Shown one piece after another: positions 22,518 through 28,426 of a stretch of DNA of 28,426 bases; position 1 is the stretch's first letter; every line of letters starts with the position of its first letter. Under the pieces are notes generated by a model. It did no database searches. It was given only the letters and a program-made list of their open reading frames with translations, and was not told the origin of the DNA. Source of the stretch: an uncultured Lachnospiraceae bacterium (GTDB taxonomy: Bacteria > Bacillota > Clostridia > Lachnospirales > Lachnospiraceae); the NCBI GenBank assembly GCA_937910785.1, contig CALDLG010000011.1, positions 1 to 28,426 of the forward strand, in the 5' to 3' direction. Made by a program: the position numbers and the translations under genes.

Positions 22518-23561
22518 ATGGCGATTACGAAGGAACTTTTTGGAACGATGCCGGATGGCAGCGAGGTATATGCCTTTACGCTGGAAAATAAAAATGGAAT
22601 GAAGGCAAGGCTGATCAATTACGGAGCTACGCTCGTGAATCTGTATGTGCCGGACAAAGAAGGCAAATTGGAGGATATTGTACTGGGCTTTGACAGGCTG
22701 GAGGATTATTATGGGAACGAGAGCTTCTTCGGGTCCACGATCGGTCCGAGCGCGAACCGGACCGGCAATGCCTCTTTCCGCCTTGAAGGGAAAACGTATC
22801 AGCTGGAGGTCAATGACGGCGTAAATAACCTGCACAGCAGTATTGTAAGCGGTTATCATAAACGGATATGGGAAATTGCGGAAACAGGCGAGACGAGCGT
22901 TACCCTGTTCCTGGAAGCGCCGCACGGGGATATGGGTTTTCCGGGCAATAAAAGAATCGCCATGACTTACAGCCTTTCCGATGATAATGAACTGCGGCTC
23001 AAATATCATGGAACTTCCGATAAAAATACGGTTATTAACATGACGAACCATACCTATTTTAATCTGAGCGGACATCAGTCCGGCAAAATAGAGGACCATA
23101 TTCTGACGATTTATGCGTCCAATTACACGCCGGTTATTCCGGGGTGTATTCCAACGGGAGAAATTGCGCCGGTGGAGGGAACGCCGATGGACTTTACATC
23201 GCCCAAACCGATCGGTCAGGATATTGAAGCCGATTTTGAACAGTTAAAGCTGGGACAGGGGTATGATCATAACTTCGTCATTGACGGAGCGGACGGGACG
23301 CTCCGGGAAATAGCGATGGTAGAGGACCCAAAGAGCGGCAGAAAACTGAAGGCTTCTACGACGCTTCCCGGTGTTCAGTTCTATGCAGGAAACTGTATCA
23401 GTGCCGGAACCGGCAAAGAGGGTGTTCTCTATGGGCCAAGAGTGGGAATGTGTCTGGAAACCCAGTATTTTCCCGATGCAATTAACAAACCCAATTTCCC
23501 TTCCAACGTTTTTGGGCCGGACCGTGATTATGATGCGGTGACGGTTTATCAGTTCTTATAA
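22518..23561 (+). CDS. galM: Aldose 1-epimerase (galactose mutarotase)
   Basis: This 347-residue enzyme interconverts alpha and beta anomers of aldoses. The catalytic His is His178 in NMTNHTYFNLSGH and the catalytic Glu is Glu314 in CLETQYFPDAINKPNFPS; FGSTIGPSANRTGNASF and the GYDHNFVIDG segment are also typical. There is no signal peptide. TTGGAGGATGAATC precedes the start. It follows recR by 33 bases and is probably read with it, followed by a hairpin at 23573-23601. In context it would serve sugars released inside the cell. Confidence 0.95.
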   Translation: MAITKELFGTMPDGSEVYAFTLENKNGMKARLINYGATLVNLYVPDKEGKLEDIVLGFDRLEDYYGNESFFGSTIGPSANRTGNASFRLEGKTYQLEVNDGVNNLHSSIVSGYHKRIWEIAETGETSVTLFLEAPHGDMGFPGNKRIAMTYSLSDDNELRLKYHGTSDKNTVINMTNHTYFNLSGHQSGKIEDHILTIYASNYTPVIPGCIPTGEIAPVEGTPMDFTSPKPIGQDIEADFEQLKLGQGYDHNFVIDGADGTLREIAMVEDPKSGRKLKASTTLPGVQFYAGNCISAGTGKEGVLYGPRVGMCLETQYFPDAINKPNFPSNVFGPDRDYDAVTVYQFL

Positions 23562-23572
23562 TTTTGATTGGT

Positions 23573-23601
23573 GGGAGAATGCCGCTTTTTGGCATTCTCC
23601 C
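23573..23601. terminator. Hairpin after galM, possible terminator
   Basis: GGGAGAATGCC and GGCATTCTCCC form an 11-bp perfect stem with a GCTTTTT loop. No T run follows on either strand, so termination is uncertain. Confidence 0.5.
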
Positions 23602-23713
23602 GGATCGATTCTTCTTTATGCGGTGTGAGCATCATTTTTGCAATCAATCTTTTTGACGTTCCCATACTTTCGAAAACTATGAAATTGGCCGTATGCCCAT
23701 ACTCTTTTAGCAT

Positions 23714-23744
23714 GGTGCGCGGAATTTGATAAATTTCGCACACC
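23714..23744. promoter_or_regulatory. 14-bp inverted repeat overlapping the LysM-gene promoter
   Basis: GGTGCGCGGAATTT and AAATTTCGCACACC are near-perfect inverted copies around a 3-base centre (one C-A mismatch and one G-T pair). The dyad covers the putative -35, TTGATA at 23726. It could be an operator; on the plus strand it is followed by TTTTAT, so it could also be a weak terminator. Confidence 0.55.
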
Positions 23745-23753
23745 TTTTATGCT
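23726..23753 (+). promoter_or_regulatory. Putative promoter of the LysM membrane protein
   Basis: TTGATA (23726-23731), 16 bases, TATGCT (23748-23753). Transcription would start near 23760, leaving a 5' leader of about 50 bases to the ATG at 23809. The rest of the 23562-23808 gap shows only the galM hairpin and the dyad. Confidence 0.5.
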
Positions 23754-23808
23754 ATATTGAGAAAAAAGTATGCCCGTAACCGGGTGGATGGAAAGGCGTG
23801 GAAATAAA

Positions 23809-25164
23809 ATGGGAGCAGCGGACATTGTAATTCACAGAGGAGATAAAGAGGAAAAGTATCAGCTGTACGTAGAAGATTATGTTATGTCCTATCTGAAAAA
23901 TTACGGAGCCACAGAGGGCGGAAGAATCTTCTTTTATGGAAAAAGGGAACAGAAGAAAAAATATTACATATATGGAGCGGGCCGCGAGCGCGCGCTTTCC
24001 TGTTTTGACAATTATGTTTTTTTAGAGGAGATCACATGCCGTATTTCATCGGACATGCCGGTGTTTTCCGTAACAAAAGATTCGGAAACCTATGAGCTTC
24101 AAGGATATGATATTTTTTATCAAAGCAATGAGGCCATGCAGAACTATATGGTCGAGCAGCGAAAGATTGCGCAGGATAAAGAAAGGGCGCAGGACGGAAA
24201 CGGGAAACGCATGCAGAACGGTACGGGGGCAAAAATCAGCCGACCGCAGAACATCAACCGGCCGCAGAGTATGAACAGAGCTCAGGGAGCAGACCGGCCG
24301 CAGATGACCTCGGACATGCAGCGGGAGGGAAGGCCGCGGAACGGGAAAGCGTTGTTTCGGAAAACGGCAGCTGGGAATAAAATGCCGGAGAAGACCGGAA
24401 TTATGGCAGTGCAGCTTACGGCAATTTTTATCATTCTGATTGCGATCGTTATCAATTCGACAAACAGTTATACGAAATTAGAGGAGCTTAACGAGGCCGC
24501 GGTGGAGGTTTTCTTTGCCATGGAAAATGAGGATGCCGTAGAAGCGGAGTCTGAAAAAAGTACGGAGGATGAGAAAGATGCGGACGGAACAGTTCTGCGT
24601 CTGGAGGATCTGAATGCAAAACTGGAAGAAGAAAATCAGGCAGCTATGTCGGAGGAAACGGACGAGGCCGATGCGGACAGCGCCCAAAAGGAAGATACGA
24701 AAGGGGAGGGAACGGAGGAGGAAAGCGCAGGTAATATGGAAAAGAAGGATGAAGAAGGCGCAAGTGGAGAAGGGAATAAAGCGAAAGAGGAGGAAGCAGG
24801 CGGTGGAAACAAGGTGAAGGAGGATGGAGCCGGAGACGAAAATAAAGAGGAAGAGAGTGGAGCCGGAGATGAAAATAAAGCGGAAGAGAGTGAAAACGGA
24901 GATAAAAATAAAGTAGAGGAGGATGAAGCCGGAGGCGAAAACCATACAAAAGAGGGCGGAAACGGAGCGGAGGAGGCAGTACAGAGCGAGCAGGCTTTCG
25001 CCAGAAATTTTGCCGAATATTATAAGATTGAAAAGGGTGATACACTTTATAAAATCAGTATCAAGATATATGGAGATACCGGTAAAGTAAAGGAAATCTG
25101 TGAACTGAATGAAATCAAAGACCCTGATAATATTAAATATGGGCAAAAAATATTACTGCCCTAG
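23809..25164 (+). CDS. Single-pass membrane protein with acidic repeat linker and C-terminal LysM domain
   Basis: This 451-residue protein has a cytoplasmic N-terminal domain (about 1-110, with ADIVIHRGDKEEKYQLYVED and RIFFYGKREQKKKYYIYGAG), a Gln/Asn/Arg-rich region, one membrane helix at about 198-219 (IMAVQLTAIFIILIAIVI), a very acidic extracellular linker with a tandem repeat, and a final LysM domain (YYKIEKGDTLYKISIKIYG ... NIKYGQKILLP) that should bind peptidoglycan. It would tether the membrane to the wall and carry information or force to a cytoplasmic domain. I prefer the ATG at 23809; the in-frame ATG at 23770 would leave a leader of only about 10 bases. The cytoplasmic domain is not one I recognise. 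Confidence 0.82.
   Translation: MGAADIVIHRGDKEEKYQLYVEDYVMSYLKNYGATEGGRIFFYGKREQKKKYYIYGAGRERALSCFDNYVFLEEITCRISSDMPVFSVTKDSETYELQGYDIFYQSNEAMQNYMVEQRKIAQDKERAQDGNGKRMQNGTGAKISRPQNINRPQSMNRAQGADRPQMTSDMQREGRPRNGKALFRKTAAGNKMPEKTGIMAVQLTAIFIILIAIVINSTNSYTKLEELNEAAVEVFFAMENEDAVEAESEKSTEDEKDADGTVLRLEDLNAKLEEENQAAMSEETDEADADSAQKEDTKGEGTEEESAGNMEKKDEEGASGEGNKAKEEEAGGGNKVKEDGAGDENKEEESGAGDENKAEESENGDKNKVEEDEAGGENHTKEGGNGAEEAVQSEQAFARNFAEYYKIEKGDTLYKISIKIYGDTGKVKEICELNEIKDPDNIKYGQKILLP
24766..24963 (+). repeat. In-frame 33-bp tandem repeat, six copies, acidic linker
   Basis: Each unit encodes 11 residues of the form G-x-x-N-K-x-x-E-x-x-x (for example GDENKEEESGA). Copies 3 and 4 are most alike. The array lies between the membrane helix and the LysM domain and is probably a flexible, strongly negative spacer. 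Confidence 0.85.
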
Positions 25165-25173
25165 CTCGATTTA

Positions 25174-25182
25174 TGATACAAT
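25174..25182 (+). promoter_or_regulatory. Possible extended -10 promoter for the GNAT gene
   Basis: TGATACAAT, an extended -10 just after the LysM-gene stop codon. No clear -35 is seen. Confidence 0.4.
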
Positions 25183-25283
25183 GAGCAGGATGCAATATGT
25201 ATTTTCCAATATTGAAATTGTGCACTGGTCAGGAAACAGGTTATCTTTGCACCAGGATGGCTGAATTTGTGAAGGAATTGGCT

Positions 25284-25790
25284 ATGAAACTTAATATCAG
25301 TAATTTTTCCAATCAATATAAAGTGCGGTTAATAGAGGATACCGATGTTCCGCAGGTTTATATGCTTTGCCGTAGGAATCCCTTATACTATCAGTATTGT
25401 CCGCCTTTTGTGACAGAAGACAGTATCCGAAAAGACATGGCGGCTTTGCCGCCGGGGAAAACGGCAGACGACAAATATTATGCAGGTTACTTTGACGGGC
25501 AGAGGCTTATTGCCGTAATGGATATCATAATGGGATTTCCGGATGCTGATACGTCATTGATTGGATTTTTTATGACAGATGCATCCATACAAAACAAAGG
25601 TGTGGGAAGCCGCATTGTTACCGATTTATGCACATATTTATCCCAATTAGGTATTTCCTGCATCAGACTTGGATGGGTAAAGGGAAATCCACAGGCAGAA
25701 CATTTCTGGCATAAAAATGGATTTATCGAAACCGGCATTAGCAGTAAAACCAATGATTACACAATTATTGTAGCACAGCGGGGGATATAA
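25284..25790 (+). CDS. GNAT-family N-acetyltransferase
   Basis: This 168-residue protein should transfer an acetyl group from acetyl-CoA to an unknown amine. The acetyl-CoA loop is QNKGVGSRIVTDL after the beta-4 strand LIGFFMTDASI; a late RLGWVKGNPQAEHFWHKNGF is the usual C-terminal motif. The ATG at 25284 is chosen because AAGGA lies about 9 bases upstream; the frame is open further back to 25197 but the extra 29 residues do not resemble the family. It stands alone between two membrane-protein genes. Confidence 0.88.
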   Translation: MKLNISNFSNQYKVRLIEDTDVPQVYMLCRRNPLYYQYCPPFVTEDSIRKDMAALPPGKTADDKYYAGYFDGQRLIAVMDIIMGFPDADTSLIGFFMTDASIQNKGVGSRIVTDLCTYLSQLGISCIRLGWVKGNPQAEHFWHKNGFIETGISSKTNDYTIIVAQRGI

Positions 25791-25921
25791 ATTTTCAAAA
25801 AAATTGAAATTGTTTTAACAATATGAAAGCATATGAATATTTATGGAAAAAAGGGGTTTACAGAGGCCGGGAATATTTTTTCGAAAAGCAGCGGGGAGTA
25901 TTTATTTAAGAGGAATACCAT

Positions 25922-27121
25922 ATGATAAATATCAGAAATTACCTTAAAAACAGAAAAAAGGACAGGGAAAAGACACCTCGTATCAGCTATCTGGAGAAAA
26001 TAAAAAGTCATAAGTTTATGATTTTTTATCGCAGTCTGTTGCTCTTCGTGCTTGCTGCGGCAGCGACGGCGGCTTTTCTGATTCAATGGAAGAATAAAAT
26101 TTATTCGGAGATCGTAACGGTGTCTTCGATAGAAACATCGAAACCCAAGAACGGAAATCTGATTGCCTTTTCAGAATATATTCTGACATACAGCAAGGAC
26201 GGGGCAAGCTGCATGGATGGAAAAGGAAATGCAGTCTGGAATGAAACCTTTCAAATGCAGAATCCAATGGTTGATATCTGCCGGAATGTCGTAGCAATCG
26301 GCGATTATAACGGAAGAAATATTTACGTGATGAATACCAGCGGAGTGCTCGGGCAGATTACGACCAACAAACCTATCCGGAATTTCTGTGTGGCGGCAAA
26401 CGGCGTAGTAGCGGTGGTTCTGGATGATTCCGGGGTTACCTATATCTATCTTTTTGATACGAAGGGTAACGAGCTGGTGCGTTTCACGACGACGATGAAA
26501 GACAGCGGGTATCCGTTCAGTATATCCATTTCACCAAATGGAACGCTGCTTTGCGTTTCTTATCTGTTTGTGGACAGCGGAGAACTGAAATCCAGCGTAG
26601 CTTTTTATAATTTTGGGGAGGTCGGTCAGAATCAGACCAATAATTATATGAGCGGTTACGATTACCGGGATGTGATCGTTGGATATACCCGTTTTTTGGA
26701 TGAGAAGACGATTTTTGCAGTCTCCGATGACAGGATTATGTTTTTTGAAGGAAGCCAGAAACCGGTCAATACGGCGGAACGGCTGCTCAACGAAGAGGTG
26801 CAGAGAATCTATTATGGTAAAGAAAATGTGGGGCTGGTATTTAACAGTACCGAAGGAAGCAGGTACCGTCTGGACGTATATCATAAATCGGGGCAGCTGA
26901 GCCGTTCCATTTATTTTGATATGGAATATACGGATATTGTATTTGCAGAGGATCAGATTATTATTTATAATGAATCAGAATGTCTTGTTTATAATATGAA
27001 CGGAGTGGAGAAATTCTCGGGATATTTTGATAAAGCCGTATATGCATTGATTCCGACCTCTTCTTCTTATAAATATATTTTGATTACAGGGGATTCGATT
27101 GATACGATAGAACTGAAATAG
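25922..27121 (+). CDS. DUF5711-like membrane-anchored beta-propeller protein
   Basis: This 399-residue protein has a basic cytoplasmic N-terminus (about 1-37), one membrane helix (about 38-55, LLLFVLAAAATAAFLIQW), and a large external beta-rich domain made of repeated short strands with WD/PQQ-propeller character: SKDGASCMDGKGNAVWNETF, GDYNGRNIYVMNTSGVLGQI, PFSISISPNGTLLCVSY. It matches, from memory, the DUF5711 family of Clostridia; function unknown. AGAGG lies 9 bases before the start. It is followed after about 16 bases by a CvpA-like gene, and the two are probably cotranscribed. Confidence 0.82.
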   Translation: MINIRNYLKNRKKDREKTPRISYLEKIKSHKFMIFYRSLLLFVLAAAATAAFLIQWKNKIYSEIVTVSSIETSKPKNGNLIAFSEYILTYSKDGASCMDGKGNAVWNETFQMQNPMVDICRNVVAIGDYNGRNIYVMNTSGVLGQITTNKPIRNFCVAANGVVAVVLDDSGVTYIYLFDTKGNELVRFTTTMKDSGYPFSISISPNGTLLCVSYLFVDSGELKSSVAFYNFGEVGQNQTNNYMSGYDYRDVIVGYTRFLDEKTIFAVSDDRIMFFEGSQKPVNTAERLLNEEVQRIYYGKENVGLVFNSTEGSRYRLDVYHKSGQLSRSIYFDMEYTDIVFAEDQIIIYNESECLVYNMNGVEKFSGYFDKAVYALIPTSSSYKYILITGDSIDTIELK

Positions 27122-27137
27122 CAGTGTACGAAAGGTG

Positions 27138-27539
27138 ATGAAGGTTATTTTGAAGCCGGACCTGAAAATGATTTTGATAGTGATAACGCTTCTTCTGGCA
27201 GTCTGGAGGGTGAAAAAAGGGTTTAGAAATGGCATGACAAAGGAACTGACCAATATTTTTTCCATTGCGGTATCCTGCGTATGCATAACCCTGATTTTCC
27301 TGGCGGTAAGCAGTGTTGTGGCCAGGACGTTCAGTGTGCTGACAGTCTGTATTGTGGGACTGATCGGAATAGGAATTCTTTTTAAGCTGTGTAATCTGAT
27401 TTTTAAACCGGTTACAGCCATTCTGAATATTTCCGTAATACATGGTCTGGATAAGCTGTTAGGGGCAATATTGGGACTGGGAGAAGCAGCAATCTGTTCT
27501 TATTTTTTATTTTATATAATAGATTATTTTCGAATGTGA
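27138..27539 (+). CDS. CvpA-family-like integral membrane protein
   Basis: This 133-residue protein has four hydrophobic segments (about 10-22, 38-62, 65-80 and 108-130). The first is followed by VWRVKKGFRNGMTKEL, matching the conserved G-x-x-x-G-x-x-x-E/Q start of the CvpA (colicin V production) family, whose role is still unclear. An AAAGG just before the start is unusually close, and a GTG three bases upstream is also in frame, so the exact start is uncertain. It is paired with the DUF5711-like gene. Confidence 0.75.
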   Translation: MKVILKPDLKMILIVITLLLAVWRVKKGFRNGMTKELTNIFSIAVSCVCITLIFLAVSSVVARTFSVLTVCIVGLIGIGILFKLCNLIFKPVTAILNISVIHGLDKLLGAILGLGEAAICSYFLFYIIDYFRM

Positions 27540-27573
27540 AAGCCCGTTTCTGTCCGGTCTCAGGGCTTTTCAC
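27536..27573. terminator. Hairpin between the convergent CvpA and MGMT-like genes
   Basis: GTGAAAGCCC pairs with GGGCTTTTCAC with one bulged T and a 17-base loop. It overlaps the CvpA stop codon, and could end transcription from both sides; there is no long T run. Confidence 0.5.
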
Positions 27574-27589
27574 TGATATATGACCGGAA

Positions 27590-28069
27590 TTAAGAAAGAT
27601 CGTAAAGGGCATTCCTATAATCTTTTACATAGTAACGGATGTTTGTTCTGCCTTTCTGAAGAATCGTGTGGCCTTCTGATTCCAGTTTTCGTTTCTGTGC
27701 TTCTGTGCCGCCCGGATATTTGGGATTCAGTTCTCCGTCGGCTTTCAGTGTTCTCCAAAAGGGAATTTTGTCGTCGGCCCGCTGGCTGCTTGCCCAGGCG
27801 GCAATCGATACGAAAATGCCTGCGGTGATCGGGTCGGTAAAATCCGCACCGGATTTTTGGGCAAAATAACTGCGGATCTGTCCGATTGTGATGACTTTTC
27901 CGGCGGGAACCTGCCGCATAACGTTGTCATAATCGATCGGCGGGGCGAAATACATGCGGTTTCCACCATATTTCTCAATACTCTTTTTGTCCGTAATAAT
28001 CTGAAATTTGGGCATGTCTTTGCTGTTGTGAAGCATTGCGTTAAAATCTTTTTTATCTTCGTTGGCCAT
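27590..28069 (-). CDS. MGMT-family alkyltransferase-like protein lacking the catalytic cysteine
   Basis: This 159-residue protein contains the DNA-binding domain of O6-methylguanine-DNA methyltransferases: VMRQVPAGKVITIGQIRSYF (helix-turn-helix region) and IPFWRTLKADGELN. The active-site motif PCHR reads PFWR: Phe104 replaces the acceptor Cys and Trp105 replaces the His, so it cannot be a suicide methyltransferase. It belongs with the alkyltransferase-like proteins, which bind alkylated bases and hand them to nucleotide excision repair and usually have PWHR. The N-terminal 45 residues are an extension of unknown role. The ATG at 28069 has a distant AAGGA; ATG codons at residues 12 and 19 are alternatives. 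A strong promoter lies upstream at 28150-28178. Confidence 0.85.
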   Translation of the reverse strand: MANEDKKDFNAMLHNSKDMPKFQIITDKKSIEKYGGNRMYFAPPIDYDNVMRQVPAGKVITIGQIRSYFAQKSGADFTDPITAGIFVSIAAWASSQRADDKIPFWRTLKADGELNPKYPGGTEAQKRKLESEGHTILQKGRTNIRYYVKDYRNALYDLS

Positions 28070-28149
28070 ATCAGGGTACCGGTCCTTTCTTCTGGTTTCG
28101 TAATTGTCCAGGTGTTTTCTTATTGAACCACCGTCGGTTATCTGCAGCT

Positions 28150-28178
28150 ATTATAATATGATTGCTATGAGCATGCAA
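28150..28178 (-). promoter_or_regulatory. Sigma-A promoter of the MGMT-like gene
   Basis: On the minus strand TTGCAT (28173-28178), 17 bases, TATAAT (28150-28155), about 80 bases before the start codon. Confidence 0.72.
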
Positions 28179-28179
28179 T

Positions 28180-28370
28180 GAGGCTGTTTTCTTTTTATTG
28201 GAGTGGAATAGGGTTGAAATAGAATTGATTTGGGAAAGGATAAAAGCGGGAAATATAAAATTGAAAAAAGAATATGAGAGGTTAAAAACAGAAAGAATAA
28301 ATAGAAATACAGAAAACAATATGAAAAACGGAAAATGAAATGGCAAAAGCGGCAAAAAAAGGAAAATAGG
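28180..28370. other. Purine-rich, gene-free stretch
   Basis: The plus strand is strongly enriched in A and G with runs such as GGCAAAAAAAGGAAAATAGG. Long open frames on the minus strand here are Phe/Leu-rich by-products of this bias. No gene is supported. Confidence 0.5.
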
Positions 28371-28373
28371 ACC

Positions 28374-28403
28374 TTGACAAGCCCATAAAACGGGTGATAC
28401 AAT
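28374..28403 (+). promoter_or_regulatory. Sigma-A promoter at the window end
   Basis: TTGACA (28374-28379), 18 bases, TACAAT (28398-28403), followed by CCGCATGTGCGG, a small hairpin at the likely start of the transcript. The transcribed gene lies outside the window. Confidence 0.75.
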
Positions 28404-28426
28404 AAAAGCCCACCGCATGTGCGGGG

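Noticed and set aside
23549..23743. 64-codon minus-strand frame after galM (contains FESMGTSKRLIAKMM)
   Set aside because: Part of it looks protein-like, but the GTG start has no properly spaced ribosome site, the frame crosses the galM hairpin and runs into galM, and I recognise no family. A protein search could revive it.
24478..25146. 222-codon minus-strand frame of hydrophobic composition
   Set aside because: It is the complement of the Glu/Lys-rich repeat linker of the LysM protein, which gives Phe/Leu/Ser runs.
28071..28418. 115- and 83-codon minus-strand frames near the window end
   Set aside because: They are Phe/Leu/Ser-rich translations of a purine-biased stretch and cross two predicted promoters.
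1..28426. CRISPR array, prophage, insertion sequence or toxin-antitoxin system
   Set aside because: The only regular repeats are in-frame protein repeats without spacers, and no transposase, phage, Cas or toxin motifs were found.

Overview
The window reads as a chromosomal segment of a low-to-mid GC Gram-positive anaerobe, most likely a member of the Lachnospiraceae (class Clostridia). The grounds are the Firmicutes-type large SRP RNA, strong AGGAGG-like ribosome binding sites, sigma-A promoters, MsmK/UgpC sugar ABC genes, a GH120 beta-xylosidase, and gene pairs that I associate from memory with this family (UgpC next to a CdaR-type regulator, DUF5711 next to CvpA, a DUF6128-like protein). 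No phage, insertion sequence, CRISPR array or toxin-antitoxin cassette was recognised.

Layout. 1-2053: the 3' part of a sugar ABC ATPase with its terminator, then a CdaR/PucR-type regulator with its terminator. 2094-5344: a repeat-bearing DUF6128-like protein and a cytoplasmic LacI-sensor/GGDEF protein. 5345-6215 (minus): SRP RNA with its own promoter and terminator, and tadA. 6326-8426 (minus): kdpE, a short kdpD and a tiny membrane protein, with no kdpFABC. 8810-13169 (plus): a chemotaxis receptor, tRNA-Ser(CGA), a GH120 beta-xylosidase and an overlapping DUF2971 gene. 13257-18625 (minus): an OB-fold-like lipoprotein and a four-gene sugar ABC operon (ATPase, permease, permease, solute-binding protein). 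18798-23561 (plus): pfkA, dnaX, ebfC, recR, galM. 23809-27539 (plus): a membrane LysM protein, a GNAT acetyltransferase, a DUF5711 protein and a CvpA-like protein. 27590-28069 (minus): an alkyltransferase-like MGMT-family protein. The last bases hold a strong plus-strand promoter whose product lies outside the window.

How the genes fit together. A carbohydrate theme runs through the window: two UgpC-type ATPases, a complete ABC importer, a cytoplasmic xylosidase without a signal peptide, a mutarotase, phosphofructokinase, a sugar-binding-type c-di-GMP synthase and a chemoreceptor. A model in which oligosaccharides are imported by the minus-strand ABC system, hydrolysed inside by GH120 and fed to glycolysis is plausible but inferred. 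A second theme is a housekeeping cluster (tadA, SRP RNA, dnaX, ebfC, recR) that is contiguous in Bacillus subtilis but is here split and inverted around roughly 14 kb of sensory and carbohydrate genes.

The most unusual items are: the split cluster; an SRP RNA whose helix-8 closing stem has compensatory changes; an MGMT-family protein with PFWR in place of the catalytic PCHR; a solute-binding lipoprotein with a second, C-terminal membrane anchor; two proteins with in-frame tandem-repeat linkers; and a 14-bp inverted repeat lying on the LysM gene's putative promoter. I do not see a clearly new multi-gene defence or mobile system.
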